Below, piece after piece: positions 14,124-25,740 of a stretch of DNA of 41,390 nt. The stretch spans positions 1-41,390 of the forward strand of contig NZ_JAAIJQ010000051.1 of assembly GCF_010820565.1 (NCBI RefSeq), written 5' to 3'. The stretch is from Thiorhodococcus minor (lineage in GTDB: Bacteria > Pseudomonadota > Gammaproteobacteria > Chromatiales > Chromatiaceae). How positions within the stretch are numbered: position 1 is the stretch's first letter; each line of letters starts with the position of its first letter. The position numbers were made by a program, and so were the translations under genes. The notes under the pieces were generated by a model. It ran no database searches and had not been told where the DNA came from. It was given only the letters and a program-made list of their open reading frames with translations.

Positions 14124-16205
14124 ATGTTGGACACACGCACTGACCTACTCATCGAGATCGGGACCGAGGAGCTTCCTCCCGTCGCACTCCCGACGCTCTC
14201 GAAGGCATTCGTCGATAGCTTTCAGTCGCAGCTCCAGACGCCGGGGATCGCCTTCGATTCCATCTAAGGATTCGCGGCGCCGCGACGACTCGCATTGCTG
14301 GCCCGCGGCGTCGAGCGACGTCAGCCGGATCAGGAAAGCCTGCGGCGAGGACCCGCGCTCAAGGCGGCATTCGACGCCGACGGCCAGCCCACGAAGGCCG
14401 CGCTTGGATTCGCGCGCTCCTGCGGTGTAGAGATCGAGGCGCTCGGCCGCGAAGAGGGCGACAAGGGCGCTTGGCTCGCCCACCGCAGCGTCACAACCGG
14501 CAAGGAGACGGCGAGTCTGGCGCCGGAGATGACGGAGGTCGCCCTAGGGGCACTGCCCATTCCGAAGCGCATGCGCTGGGGCGACCGATCGGAAGAATTC
14601 GTGCGGCCGATCCACTGGGTCTGCATGCGGCTCGGCTCTGAGCGCCTTCCCGGAACTGTCCTCGGTGTCGAGACCCTGGACCATAGCTTTGGACACCGCT
14701 TTCATCATCCAGGCCCAGTCATGCTGGAGCAGGCGACGGACTATGCGGAGGCCCTGCGGACCAAGGGCTTTGTCGAGCCTTCGTTCGAGGCAAGACGGGA
14801 GCGCATTCGCGGCCAGGTCCTGGCGCTCGCCGCGGAGCATGGTTTGAAGGCGCGCATCGAGGATGGGCTGCTCGACGAGGTGACAGCCTTGGTCGAATGG
14901 CCGCAGCCTCTGCTGTGCAGCTTTGACGAGCGCTTCCTCGACATCCCGCCCGAGGTGCTCATCGAAACGATGCAGAGCAACCAAAAGTACTTCCCGCTTG
15001 AAGACGAGACGGGGGCTCTGCGGTCGCAGTTCATCGCGGTCGCGAACATCGCCAGCCGTGAGCCGGATCAGGTCAAGGCCGGCAACGAGCGGGTCATCCG
15101 ACCGCGCTTCGAGGATGCCGCCTTCTTTTGGTCGCAGGATCTGAAGCAGCCGCTGGCCGATCTCGCCCCGCGGCTCGAGAGCGTTGTCTTCCAGGATAAG
15201 CTCGGGACCCTCGCCGAGAAGAGTCGCAGGGTTGCACAGCTGGGCGTTGAGCTGGCCGGTGTCTTGGGGACAGACGCCAGTCTGATCGAGCGAGCGGCTC
15301 ATCTAGCCAAGTGCGATCTCGTGAGCGCCATGGTGTTCGAGTTCCCGAGCCTTCAAGGCACCATGGGGCGTTACTACGCCGAGCGCGCTCGCGAAGATCC
15401 CTGTGTTTGCGCGGCGATGGAAGAGCAGTACATGCCGCGCTTCGCGGGAGATCGGTTGCCAGTCACCCCTTGCGGGATCGCGCTCGCGCTCGCCGACCGG
15501 CTCGATACCTTGGTCGGCGTCTTCGGAATCGGGCTCAAGCCGACCGGGACCAAGGACCCCTATGGGCTGAGGCGTTCATCGATCGCAGTGCTGCGCCTAC
15601 TGATCGAGACGCCGCTCGATCTGGATCTCGCGGCACTTCTGCGCAAGGCCGCGCGTGGCTTCCCGGCAGGTCTGCTGGGCGAAGATGTCGTCGAGACCGT
15701 GCTCGGGTACACGACGGATCGGCTGCGCGGCTATTACGGGGACCAGGGCGTGTCCTTCGATAGCGTCGAGGCGGTCATCGAGACTGGCGTGACCAACACC
15801 TGGGATTTGGATCGCCGCGTCAAGGCCGTCGCGGAGTTCCGCCAGCTGCCGGCGGCGGAGAGGCTGGCTGCCGCCAACAAGCGGATTCGAAATATCCTGG
15901 CGAAGGCGGAAGTCGGACCGGGGGACGCAGGTGCCGTGGATGAAGATCTCCTCGGCGACGCTGCCGAGGTTCAGCTCGCGGCCCGGATCAAGGCACTCGA
16001 ATCCGAGATCGCACCACTGGTGACAGAGCGGGATTACGTGGGCGTGCTCGGAACCCTCGCGGGCCTCAGGGAGGATGTCGATCGCTTCTTCGACGAGGTG
16101 ATGGTCATGGCGGACGACGCGTCGGTGCGGCGCAATCGGATCAGACTGCTCCAATCGTTGTCCGGCCTCTTCTTGCAGGTCGCGGACATCTCCAGGCTAC
16201 AGTGA
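14124..16205 (+). CDS. glyS: Glycyl-tRNA synthetase beta subunit, interrupted by an in-frame TAA at codon 48
   Basis: The full-length product would be about 693 residues, matching the family (689 in E. coli). The N terminus is intact (TDLLIEIGTEELPPVALPTLSKAF), then TAA at 14265-14267 breaks the frame inside AFDSI-stop-GFAAPRRLALLA. E. coli reads AHGTVQWFAAPRRLAL here, so the stop replaces a residue aligned with Gln. Downstream everything is conserved: LPIPKRMRWG, SNQKYFPLEDE, RPRFEDAAFFW, KCDLVSAMVFEFPSLQGTMGRYYA, and the C-terminal anticodon domain ending VMADDASVRRNRIRLLQ. There is no frameshift. GlyS binds tRNA-Gly and is essential. A sequencing error, read-through, or restart at TTG 14295 are the options; no good ribosome-binding site precedes 14295. 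The start may also be ATG 14121 or TTG 14127. Confidence 0.9.
14265..14267 (+). other. In-frame TAA stop codon within glyS
   Basis: The reading frame is continuous on both sides and the conserved GFAAPRRLAL begins right after it. A single base change from CAA, GAA or AAA would explain it. Confidence 0.9.
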
Positions 16206-16780
16206 GGCAGCCCCCATCCTCCGCGGGGCGCCTTGTGATCCTAGACCGGGATGGGGTCATCAATCATGACTCAGATACCTACGTGAAATCGGTCGGGGAA
16301 TGGACTCCCATCCCGGGAAGTATCGATGCCATCACCAGGCTCTCACGCTCGGGATACCGGGTCGCTGTGGCGACCAATCAATCTGGGCTCGCCCGCAGCC
16401 TCTTCACCCATGCCGAGCTCAACGCGATCCATCGGCAGCTGCACGCGCTATTAGCGACACAAGGCGGGAAGATCGAGTTGATCGCCTTCTGCCCGCATGG
16501 CCCGGATGCCGGCTGCCGTTGCCGCAAGCCGGGGCCTGGTCTACTGGAGGAGATCGCGGGACGATTCGGCTGCTGTCTCGAATCCGTCCCTTTCATCGGC
16601 GATTCCATCAGCGACGTCAGAGCCGCTCGCGCAGCCGGGGCGTCTCCCTGGCTGGTCAGGACCGGCAAGGGCGAGCGGACGCTCGCGGGCTCGAGAGGTC
16701 GAGAGCTGGCGGATGTCCCTATCTTCGCCGACCTCGGCGCGGCGGCTCATGCCCTTCTCACCGATCAAGGATATCTATGA
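16202..16780 (+). CDS. gmhB: D-glycero-beta-D-manno-heptose 1,7-bisphosphate 7-phosphatase
   Basis: A 192-residue HAD-family phosphatase. The nucleophile motif is LDRDGVIN (HAD motif I), then ATNQSG (motif II), CRKPGPG with the conserved lysine (motif III) and GDSISDVRAARAAG (motif IV). The zinc-binding loop of GmhB is present in CPHGPDAGCRC. GmhB removes the C7 phosphate in ADP-heptose synthesis for the lipopolysaccharide inner core. The GTG start overlaps the glyS stop (GTGA), and its own stop overlaps the next gene (ATGA), so glyQ, glyS, gmhB and the acyltransferase are probably one transcript. The glyS-gmhB-plsC order is common in related bacteria. Confidence 0.95.
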   Translation: MRQPPSSAGRLVILDRDGVINHDSDTYVKSVGEWTPIPGSIDAITRLSRSGYRVAVATNQSGLARSLFTHAELNAIHRQLHALLATQGGKIELIAFCPHGPDAGCRCRKPGPGLLEEIAGRFGCCLESVPFIGDSISDVRAARAAGASPWLVRTGKGERTLAGSRGRELADVPIFADLGAAAHALLTDQGYL

Positions 16781-17493
16781 TCTTTCTTCGCTCGCTGCTT
16801 TACCAAGTGGTTCTGATCCTTTCCAGCTTGTTTTTCTCGATCATCATACTTGGGGTGAGCATCCGGCCGGCGCTCGCGCGCTGCGATCGCGTTGCCAAAT
16901 ACTGGGGACTGACGAATCTCTGGGCGCTCAGGACACTCTGTGGATTGAGCTATCGGATCAGGGGGCTAGAGCATCTCCCAGACGAGCCGATCGTCCTCCT
17001 CTCGAAGCACCAGTCGGCATGGGAAACCATCGCCTTTCGCGCGATCCTTCCGGAGCAGCAATCCTGGGTGCTGAAGCAAGAGCTGACGCGCATCCCCTTC
17101 TTCGGCTGGGCACTGATGCGATGCGGCCCGATAGCGATCGATCGCTCGGCCGGACGGCGGGAGATCACCAGGCTCGTTCAGGAAGGTACGGAGCAGCTGG
17201 GCTCTGGCCGAAACGTCGTCATCTTTCCCGAGGGAACACGAGTCGCGCCTGGGGCGCGGCATAGCTATGGTGTCGGTGGAGCCCTCTTGGCTGCGCGGAG
17301 CGGCCGACGGGTCGTTCCGATCGCGCACAACGCGGGGGTGTTCTGGGGACGGCGCAGTTTCGTGAAGCGGCCTGGCGTAATCGATGTGATCGTCGGCCCG
17401 GTTATCGAGACCCAAGGTCGCAAGGCAACGGAAATCAATGCCATGACCGAAGACTGGATCGAAGGAGCGGTCGCGGAGCTACCGAGCGCCTAG
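16777..17493 (+). CDS. 1-acyl-sn-glycerol-3-phosphate acyltransferase family protein (PlsC-like)
   Basis: The 238-residue protein has an N-terminal membrane segment (LLYQVVLILSSLFFSIIILGVS) and the acyltransferase domain with HQSAWE (HX4E in place of the more usual HX4D), GPIAIDRSAGRRE and FPEGTR. PlsC-type enzymes transfer an acyl chain to lysophosphatidic acid at the inner membrane. The HQSAWET variant is typical of one PlsC subfamily that often sits after gmhB, so this may not be the main PlsC; other acyl acceptors such as lyso-ornithine lipids are possible. ATG at 16777 overlaps the gmhB stop by 4 nt. Confidence 0.9.
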   Translation: MIFLRSLLYQVVLILSSLFFSIIILGVSIRPALARCDRVAKYWGLTNLWALRTLCGLSYRIRGLEHLPDEPIVLLSKHQSAWETIAFRAILPEQQSWVLKQELTRIPFFGWALMRCGPIAIDRSAGRREITRLVQEGTEQLGSGRNVVIFPEGTRVAPGARHSYGVGGALLAARSGRRVVPIAHNAGVFWGRRSFVKRPGVIDVIVGPVIETQGRKATEINAMTEDWIEGAVAELPSA

Positions 17494-17557
17494 TTTCGCC
17501 CCACGCAGGATGGTGGGGGTGGCTGGAAACGTCGGGCGTGGGTTGATGGGCAGTCGA

Positions 17558-17744
17558 CTAAGGTGATTTCCGGGAAACAGATTCCCCGATGGGCAAAGCG
17601 CAGCGTGCCCATCGTCCGGGCGCCTGAGCGACCTGGGTGGGCACGCCCCACAAACGTCTTCCCCATGCGCGCCGGCGTGCCAGGGGCTTTGCCCATCCTA
17701 CTGGAGGCGCTGTCTGGGTAGGATCATCTCAGGAAATCACCTGA
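17558..17744. repeat. Nested inverted-repeat element sharing its end with the element at 5411-5575
   Basis: GGTGATTTCC (17562-17571) pairs with GGAAATCACC (17732-17741). Inside, GATGGGCAAAGC (17588-17599) pairs with GCTTTGCCCATC (17686-17697), and GCGTGCCCA (17603-17611) with TGGGCACGC (17638-17646). The left end CTAAGGTGATTTCCGGGAA matches the other element's CTAAGGCGATTGCCGGAAA at all but a few positions. The central GATGGGCA...TGCCCATC unit looks like a REP-type palindrome. Confidence 0.5.
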
Positions 17745-17905
17745 TTGTTCGGAAGCCCCCGGCCGAAGGGGCGAACCGCCAGCTGCATGCACCCAGCGGC
17801 TTTGTGTCGCGTCTTCCCCTTCCTAACGCCTCCCCCCATGTGAGCCCAAGAGGTCCCCACTGGATGGCGAGTTGGCTGATCTCGAAAAGCTGACCGCTAA
17901 AGGCA

Positions 17906-17928
17906 GGGGGCTGACAGCTCCCTTTTTT
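17906..17928 (+). terminator. Rho-independent terminator
   Basis: GGGGGCT (17906-17912), loop GAC, AGCTCCC (17916-17922; one G-T pair), then six Ts to 17928. It is 413 nt past the plsC-like stop and would stop rightward transcription before it meets gyrB. Confidence 0.75.
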
Positions 17929-17958
17929 GGCCAAGCGCCTTGAGGGAGTGGTGACAGA

Positions 17959-17994
17959 ATCGAGCGCCGGCCCCTAGGACTGAAAGCGCTCGAT
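17959..17994 (-). terminator. Inverted repeat after gyrB, possible terminator
   Basis: ATCGAGCGC (17959-17967) pairs with GCGCTCGAT (17986-17994), a perfect 9-bp stem with an 18-nt loop, 10 nt beyond the gyrB stop. There is no T tract, so the role is uncertain. Confidence 0.4.
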
Positions 17995-18004
17995 CTGATT
18001 CGTC

Positions 18005-21746
<3,742 letters not shown>

Positions 21747-21771
21747 CTCGAATCCGATCAGCCACCCCTAC

Positions 21772-22872
21772 CTAGATCCTCATGGGCATGACGACAAAGG
21801 TCTCGTCCTCCGCACCCTGCCCCCGCCAAATCGAGCTCTTGTTGTCCACTTGGAATCGAATCTCGACCGCTGCTGCGTCGATCGCCCCCAGGACATCCAT
21901 CATGTAGGCGACGTTGAACGCCACAGAAACCGGCTCTCCCTCGTAGTCGATCTCGATCTCCTCTTCCGCTTCCTCCTGCTCCGGATTATGCGCCAGCAGC
22001 TTTAGCATCCCTTTCGCAAAGCTCAGTCGCACGCCCCGGTACTTCTCGTTCGACAGGATCGCCGCCCGGGACAGGCTCCGACGCAGTGCGTCCTTATCGA
22101 GGATCGCGGCTTCTCCAAGATCCCTGGGGATAACGCGCTCGAACTCCGGATACCTGCCATCGACCAACTTCGAGGTCATGGTCGTCTGGCCCATCAGAAT
22201 CCGAATGCTCTTCTCGCCGAGGCTCAGCCGGACGCTGTCCTCGGACCCGCCCAGCTGCCGTCTTAGCTCCATCACGGTCTTGTTCGGAATAATGACTTGC
22301 CTCCCCTCATGCATCGCCAAATCCATTGCCGCGACGAACTTCGCCAGGCGATGCCCGTCCGTTGCCACCGTCTTGACCATCGAGCTGCTCAGCTCGACCA
22401 GCAGACCATTGAGATAATAGCGAACGTCTTGCTGAGCCATCGCGAAGGCCGTCTTTTCCAGCATCCGCTTGAACTGTCCCTCTTCGATCTCGAAATCGAA
22501 GCCGTCTTCCTCGATCTCCATCGCGGGAAATCCAGACGCAGCGAGATAACCGAGCGAAAACCGTCCTCGCCCCGCCGTCACCACGCATCGCTCGTCCTTG
22601 ACGCGCAGCCGGATATCCGCACCTTCCGCGAGATTCCGACAAATGTCCGCCAGCTTTCGGGCTGGCACCGTGGTCTCACCTTCTTCCGTGACCTTTGCAC
22701 GTAGCTCCGTCTTCACCTCCACTTCTAGGTCGCTCCCGGCGAGCGTCACGGTTTCACCATGCGCGACGATCAGCAAGTTCCCAAGGATCGGAAGGGTTTG
22801 ACGTCGCTCGACGACCCCAATGACTTTGCTGATGGCTGGCAGAAAGACTTCGCGGTTCGCGACGAAATCCAT
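21772..22872 (-). CDS. dnaN: DNA polymerase III beta sliding clamp
   Basis: DnaN forms the ring dimer that tethers Pol III to DNA. The 366-residue protein (E. coli also 366) has the three repeated clamp domains, with RRQTLPILGNLLI near the start, RYYLNGLLVEL in the middle and the C-terminal PMRI typical of clamps. The ATG at 22872 has GGAG 6 nt upstream and gives the usual start (MDFVANREVFLPAISKV); a frame six codons longer exists but places the ribosome-binding site inside it. An AT-rich stretch with DnaA boxes lies between it and dnaA. Confidence 0.97.
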   Translation of the reverse strand: MDFVANREVFLPAISKVIGVVERRQTLPILGNLLIVAHGETVTLAGSDLEVEVKTELRAKVTEEGETTVPARKLADICRNLAEGADIRLRVKDERCVVTAGRGRFSLGYLAASGFPAMEIEEDGFDFEIEEGQFKRMLEKTAFAMAQQDVRYYLNGLLVELSSSMVKTVATDGHRLAKFVAAMDLAMHEGRQVIIPNKTVMELRRQLGGSEDSVRLSLGEKSIRILMGQTTMTSKLVDGRYPEFERVIPRDLGEAAILDKDALRRSLSRAAILSNEKYRGVRLSFAKGMLKLLAHNPEQEEAEEEIEIDYEGEPVSVAFNVAYMMDVLGAIDAAAVEIRFQVDNKSSIWRGQGAEDETFVVMPMRI

Positions 22873-22879
22873 GGGCATC

Positions 22880-23065
22880 TCCAATAACAAAGAAGATAAA
22901 TATAAAGATTGTAATGATAAGGGCTGTGGAAAACCCCGAAAACTCGGTAAATCGCAGTCAAAACAGCACGCTAACCGAACCTGAGGGTCTGGCTATCCGC
23001 TGCCAAAGCTGTGGATAACTCTCGGCTCCTCGAACCGCCCAAATCCGCGCACACCTTTTCCACAG
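22880..23065. other. oriC: Candidate replication origin oriC (dnaA-dnaN spacer)
   Basis: Next to dnaN is an AT-rich stretch (22880-22922) that would serve as the unwinding element, standing out in a GC-rich genome. Beside it are DnaA boxes: TGTGGAAAA at 22925-22933 (one mismatch), a perfect TGTGGATAA at 23010-23018, and TTTTCCACA at 23056-23064 (one mismatch). Triplets TAATGATAA abut a GGGC cluster and the first box, an arrangement like the DnaA-trio organisation. Genes on both sides read away from this point. Confidence 0.6.
23010..23018 (-). promoter_or_regulatory. DnaA box
   Basis: TGTGGATAA, a perfect complement of TTATCCACA. Confidence 0.75.
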
Positions 23066-24418
23066 CTAAGAGGTCAGTATTCTCAACAGGTTCTTGTAGT
23101 CTTCTTCGACCCCGGCATCGCTCTCGCGGAGACTCTTGACCTTGCGCGTCGCGTGTAAGACCGTCGTGTGGTCCCGGCCCCCGAATGCATTCCCGATCTC
23201 CGGGAGACTGTGCTTGGTGAGCTCCTTAGCCAGCGCCATCGCGATCTGGCGTGGCCGCGCGAGCGAGCGGCTGCGTTTTGCGGAGAGAAGGTCGGATGTC
23301 CGGAGCTTGAAATACTCCGCGACCGTCTTCTGGATGTTCTCGATGGTGACTTGCTTGTCCTGCGCCGCCAGCACGTCGCGCAGTGCGTGCTTGGCGAAAT
23401 CAAGCGTGATGGGCTTCCCTGTGAATTGCGCGTTTGCGACCAGTCGGCGAAGCGCTCCCTCGAGCTCGCGGATATTCGAGCGGATCCGCCGGCCAACGAA
23501 AAAGGCGACATCCTCTGGCAGCTCGATGCCAAGCTGGCTCGCCTTGCAGTGCAGGATCGCCACGCTGGTCTCCAGATCCGGAGGGTCGATGGAGACCGTC
23601 AGGCCCCACCCGAACCTCGATCTGAGTCGCTCCTCGAGTCCGACCACCTCCTTCGGGAAGCGGTCGCTCGAGAGGACGATCTGCTGACGCGACTCGAAGA
23701 GCGCGTTAAAGGTGTGGAAGAACTCTTCCTGCGAGCGCTCCTTTCCAGCGAAGAACTGAACGTCGTCGATCAGGAGGGCGTTGACCGAGCGATAGCGCTT
23801 CTTGAACTCCTCGATCCTGTTGTGCTGCAGCGCCTTGATCATCTCGGCGACGAACCGCTCCGAGTGCAGATAGATGACACGGGCCGATGGATTCGAGGCC
23901 AGAATGATGTTCCCCACCGCGTGCATGAGATGTGTCTTGCCCAGACCCACTCCCCCATAGATGAAGAGGGGGTTGTAGGCCGTGCCTGGATTCTGAGCAA
24001 TCTGCATGGACGCCGCTCGGGCGAGCTGATTGGACTTGCCTTCGACAAAGGTGTCGAAGGTGAAGTCGACGTTCAGATTGGCGGCCGCGCGGCGCTCTTG
24101 CAGGTCCGCTATGGAGATGCCCTCATCGAAGCCCCCCATCTGTGCTTCCTCGCCATCCTCTCGATCGAATCCGCCAACGTCGAACCGAACCTGCCCGACG
24201 GTGCCGTCGCTGTACTGGGCGCAGAGGTCGAGAAGCCGTTTCGCGTAGTGTTTCTGCGCCCACTCCAGGACGAACCGATTCGGTGCCAGCAGTCTTAGCT
24301 CTCTGCCATCGACCCGTGCTTGCAGTGGCAGAATCCAAGTGTTGAATTCCGCGGACGTAAGCTCTCCCTTGAGCTGTCTGACGCATTGATCCCACAAGCC
24401 AAAAGATATTCCCGACAT
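23066..24418 (-). CDS. dnaA: Chromosomal replication initiator DnaA
   Basis: DnaA binds DnaA boxes and melts the origin. The 450-residue protein starts [19 protein letters not shown] (domain I, DnaB contact). It then has a linker, the AAA+ domain ([22 protein letters not shown] Walker [26 protein letters not shown] Walker [19 protein letters not shown] sensor region), and domain IV with the DNA-binding signature [37 protein letters not shown]. The ATG at 24418 is selected because it begins domain I; a GTG at 24517 would add 33 unrelated residues. No strong ribosome-binding site is seen. Confidence 0.98.
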   Translation of the reverse strand: MSGISFGLWDQCVRQLKGELTSAEFNTWILPLQARVDGRELRLLAPNRFVLEWAQKHYAKRLLDLCAQYSDGTVGQVRFDVGGFDREDGEEAQMGGFDEGISIADLQERRAAANLNVDFTFDTFVEGKSNQLARAASMQIAQNPGTAYNPLFIYGGVGLGKTHLMHAVGNIILASNPSARVIYLHSERFVAEMIKALQHNRIEEFKKRYRSVNALLIDDVQFFAGKERSQEEFFHTFNALFESRQQIVLSSDRFPKEVVGLEERLRSRFGWGLTVSIDPPDLETSVAILHCKASQLGIELPEDVAFFVGRRIRSNIRELEGALRRLVANAQFTGKPITLDFAKHALRDVLAAQDKQVTIENIQKTVAEYFKLRTSDLLSAKRSRSLARPRQIAMALAKELTKHSLPEIGNAFGGRDHTTVLHATRKVKSLRESDAGVEEDYKNLLRILTS

Positions 24419-24860
24419 TCGTCGTCCCGTCTGAGTGGAGCGAGGACCGCTGTCTGTGTCCTCGTGGGTTGATTGGATTCGGATGGACAGAGCTGCTCGC
24501 CTCGGGTCTTCCTTCACGACCCAAGGGCGCCGCTAGTGTGCGACGGCGTACCGCGGTTCCTCTCCGAGCCTCGAGCTGAGACCCGAATGATCGCCGCCAA
24601 AGGAGGTGGCCGAGGCGCGGGGCTGCGCCTCTTGGTCCGGCGTCATTGCTCGCCGGATCTGATGGATCTGGCGGATCCGACACAGCAGCCGGATCCAAGG
24701 GAGCAGCTCGACATCGCGCTGACCTTGCGATTGGAGGTTGCCGCCACTCTGCTCAGCTCGACCGAAGATCCGGGCTCGACCACAAAGGAGCCTGATGTCC
24801 AAGCCCGAGCCTCTCCGCGCGGTCCGTAGAAGCCATCAAGTCTACAGCTCTGAGGTCGAC

Positions 24861-24869
24861 TTATCCACA
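24861..24869 (+). promoter_or_regulatory. DnaA box upstream of the rpmH promoter
   Basis: TTATCCACA is a perfect consensus match, ending 31 nt before the rpmH -35 element and about 440 nt from the dnaA start. Confidence 0.75.
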
Positions 24870-24900
24870 ACCGAGCCCCGCCGAGCGCGCAGGCTAACGA

Positions 24901-24929
24901 TTGACTTATCTAGCTAGATTGCGTAAATT
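24901..24929 (+). promoter_or_regulatory. Predicted sigma-70 promoter of rpmH
   Basis: TTGACT (24901-24906), a 17-nt spacer and TAAATT (24924-24929). The spacer contains a perfect 12-bp palindrome ATCTAGCTAGAT (24908-24919). Transcription would start near 24936, 66 nt before rpmH. Confidence 0.6.
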
Positions 24930-25001
24930 TCCGGCCCTTTTCTGGCAAGGCTTTGTCGAGCCCTTCGCATCTCCCATCGATTCACTCTGGAGTACCCGTT
25001 C

Positions 25002-25136
25002 ATGAAGCGCACTTTCCAACCTAGCCGCCTGAAGCGGGCTCGTACGCACGGCTTCCGTGCTCGTTGTGCAACGCGCAACGGCCGTAAGGTCATTGCCGCG
25101 CGTCGTTCCAAAGGTCGCGCACGCCTCGCACCCTGA
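25002..25136 (+). CDS. rpmH: 50S ribosomal protein L34
   Basis: This 44-residue, very basic protein ([20 protein letters not shown], then [17 protein letters not shown]) matches L34 over its full length. GGAG lies about 9 nt upstream of the ATG. It is the first gene of the rpmH-rnpA-yidD-yidC-mnmE block that conventionally lies beside dnaA. Its TGA stop (25134-25136) overlaps the apparent start of rnpA. Confidence 0.98.
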   Translation: MKRTFQPSRLKRARTHGFRARCATRNGRKVIAARRSKGRARLAP

Positions 25137-25519
25137 GCCCCGCAGAGACAACCGGCCGTCCCAACCAGGGGCTCGACCGCGCCCTCAAGCTGACTCAACC
25201 GCGGGAGTTTCGGCGGGTTTTCGCCGAGCCAAGTCGTGCGGCGAAGCCCGGATATGTCTTGCTATACCGGCCAAACGGGCTCGAGACGGCAAGACTCGGC
25301 CTGGCGATCTCGAAAAAGTGCGCGCGGCGCGCCGTCGACCGCAATCGGCTGAAGCGGATCGCCCGCGAGAGCTTTCGGCGGAATCGCGAGCGCTTGCCTT
25401 GCGTCGACATCGTCGTGCTGTGCGCCCGTGGCGCAACGACAATGCCGAGTCGCCGGCTCTTCGATACGCTCGAGCAAGCCTGGGCCACAATCAGGAAATC
25501 AGCATGCGCCGACTCTTGA
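25133..25519 (+). CDS. rnpA: Ribonuclease P protein component, apparently starting at CTG
   Basis: RnpA assists the catalytic RNA of RNase P in trimming tRNA 5' leaders. The frame encodes [32 protein letters not shown], then the RNR signature [18 protein letters not shown], and [10 protein letters not shown]. The N-terminal part is homologous to the family but the frame, open from 25088, contains no ATG, GTG or TTG before the conserved region; the first TTG lies inside a conserved strand. The best candidate is CTG at 25133, which overlaps the rpmH stop as CTGA and gives 128 residues. Translational coupling to rpmH would explain initiation, since no ribosome-binding site is visible. Confidence 0.9.
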   Translation: MSPAETTGRPNQGLDRALKLTQPREFRRVFAEPSRAAKPGYVLLYRPNGLETARLGLAISKKCARRAVDRNRLKRIARESFRRNRERLPCVDIVVLCARGATTMPSRRLFDTLEQAWATIRKSACADS

Positions 25520-25740
25520 TCGGGCTGATCAAGACTTACCAGTATCTGATCAGTCCGCTGCTCGGTCCCCATTGCCGCTTCTATCCTTCTTGCTCCCACT
25601 ATGCCGTCGAGGCCATTGAGCGCCACGGCATCGCCTACGGGAGCTACCTAGCCGCGCGCCGCGTCCTGCGGTGCCATCCCTGGCATCCGGGTGGCGTCGA
25701 CCCGGTTCCACACGAAAGGCAGAGAACGATTCATGGATAA
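25504..25740 (+). CDS. yidD: Membrane protein insertion efficiency factor YidD
   Basis: A 78-residue protein with the family core [34 protein letters not shown] and three conserved cysteines ([18 protein letters not shown]). YidD is a small amphipathic membrane-associated protein thought to assist YidC. It overlaps the end of rnpA by 16 nt and the start of yidC by 8 nt, so translation is coupled along the block. Confidence 0.96.
   Translation: MRRLLIGLIKTYQYLISPLLGPHCRFYPSCSHYAVEAIERHGIAYGSYLAARRVLRCHPWHPGGVDPVPHERQRTIHG

Larger units (their letters stand above)
17494..18004. other. Gene-free stretch between convergent plsC-like and gyrB genes (511 bp)
   Basis: No gene is supported. It holds a nested inverted-repeat element (17558-17744), a plus-strand terminator (17906-17928) and an inverted repeat near the gyrB end (17959-17994). 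Confidence 0.6.
24419..25001. other. Divergent dnaA-rpmH spacer (583 bp without genes)
   Basis: No gene is supported. It holds a perfect DnaA box (24861-24869) and the rpmH promoter (24901-24929). The dnaA-proximal 400 bp shows nothing recognisable. Confidence 0.5.

Noticed and set aside
17490-17934. Short minus-strand open frames between the plsC-like gene and gyrB
   Set aside because: They run through inverted repeats, lack ribosome-binding sites and resemble no protein family.
24533-24870. Short open frames in the dnaA-rpmH spacer
   Set aside because: No ribosome-binding sites, no conserved-looking sequence, and they overlap the DnaA box and other control elements.
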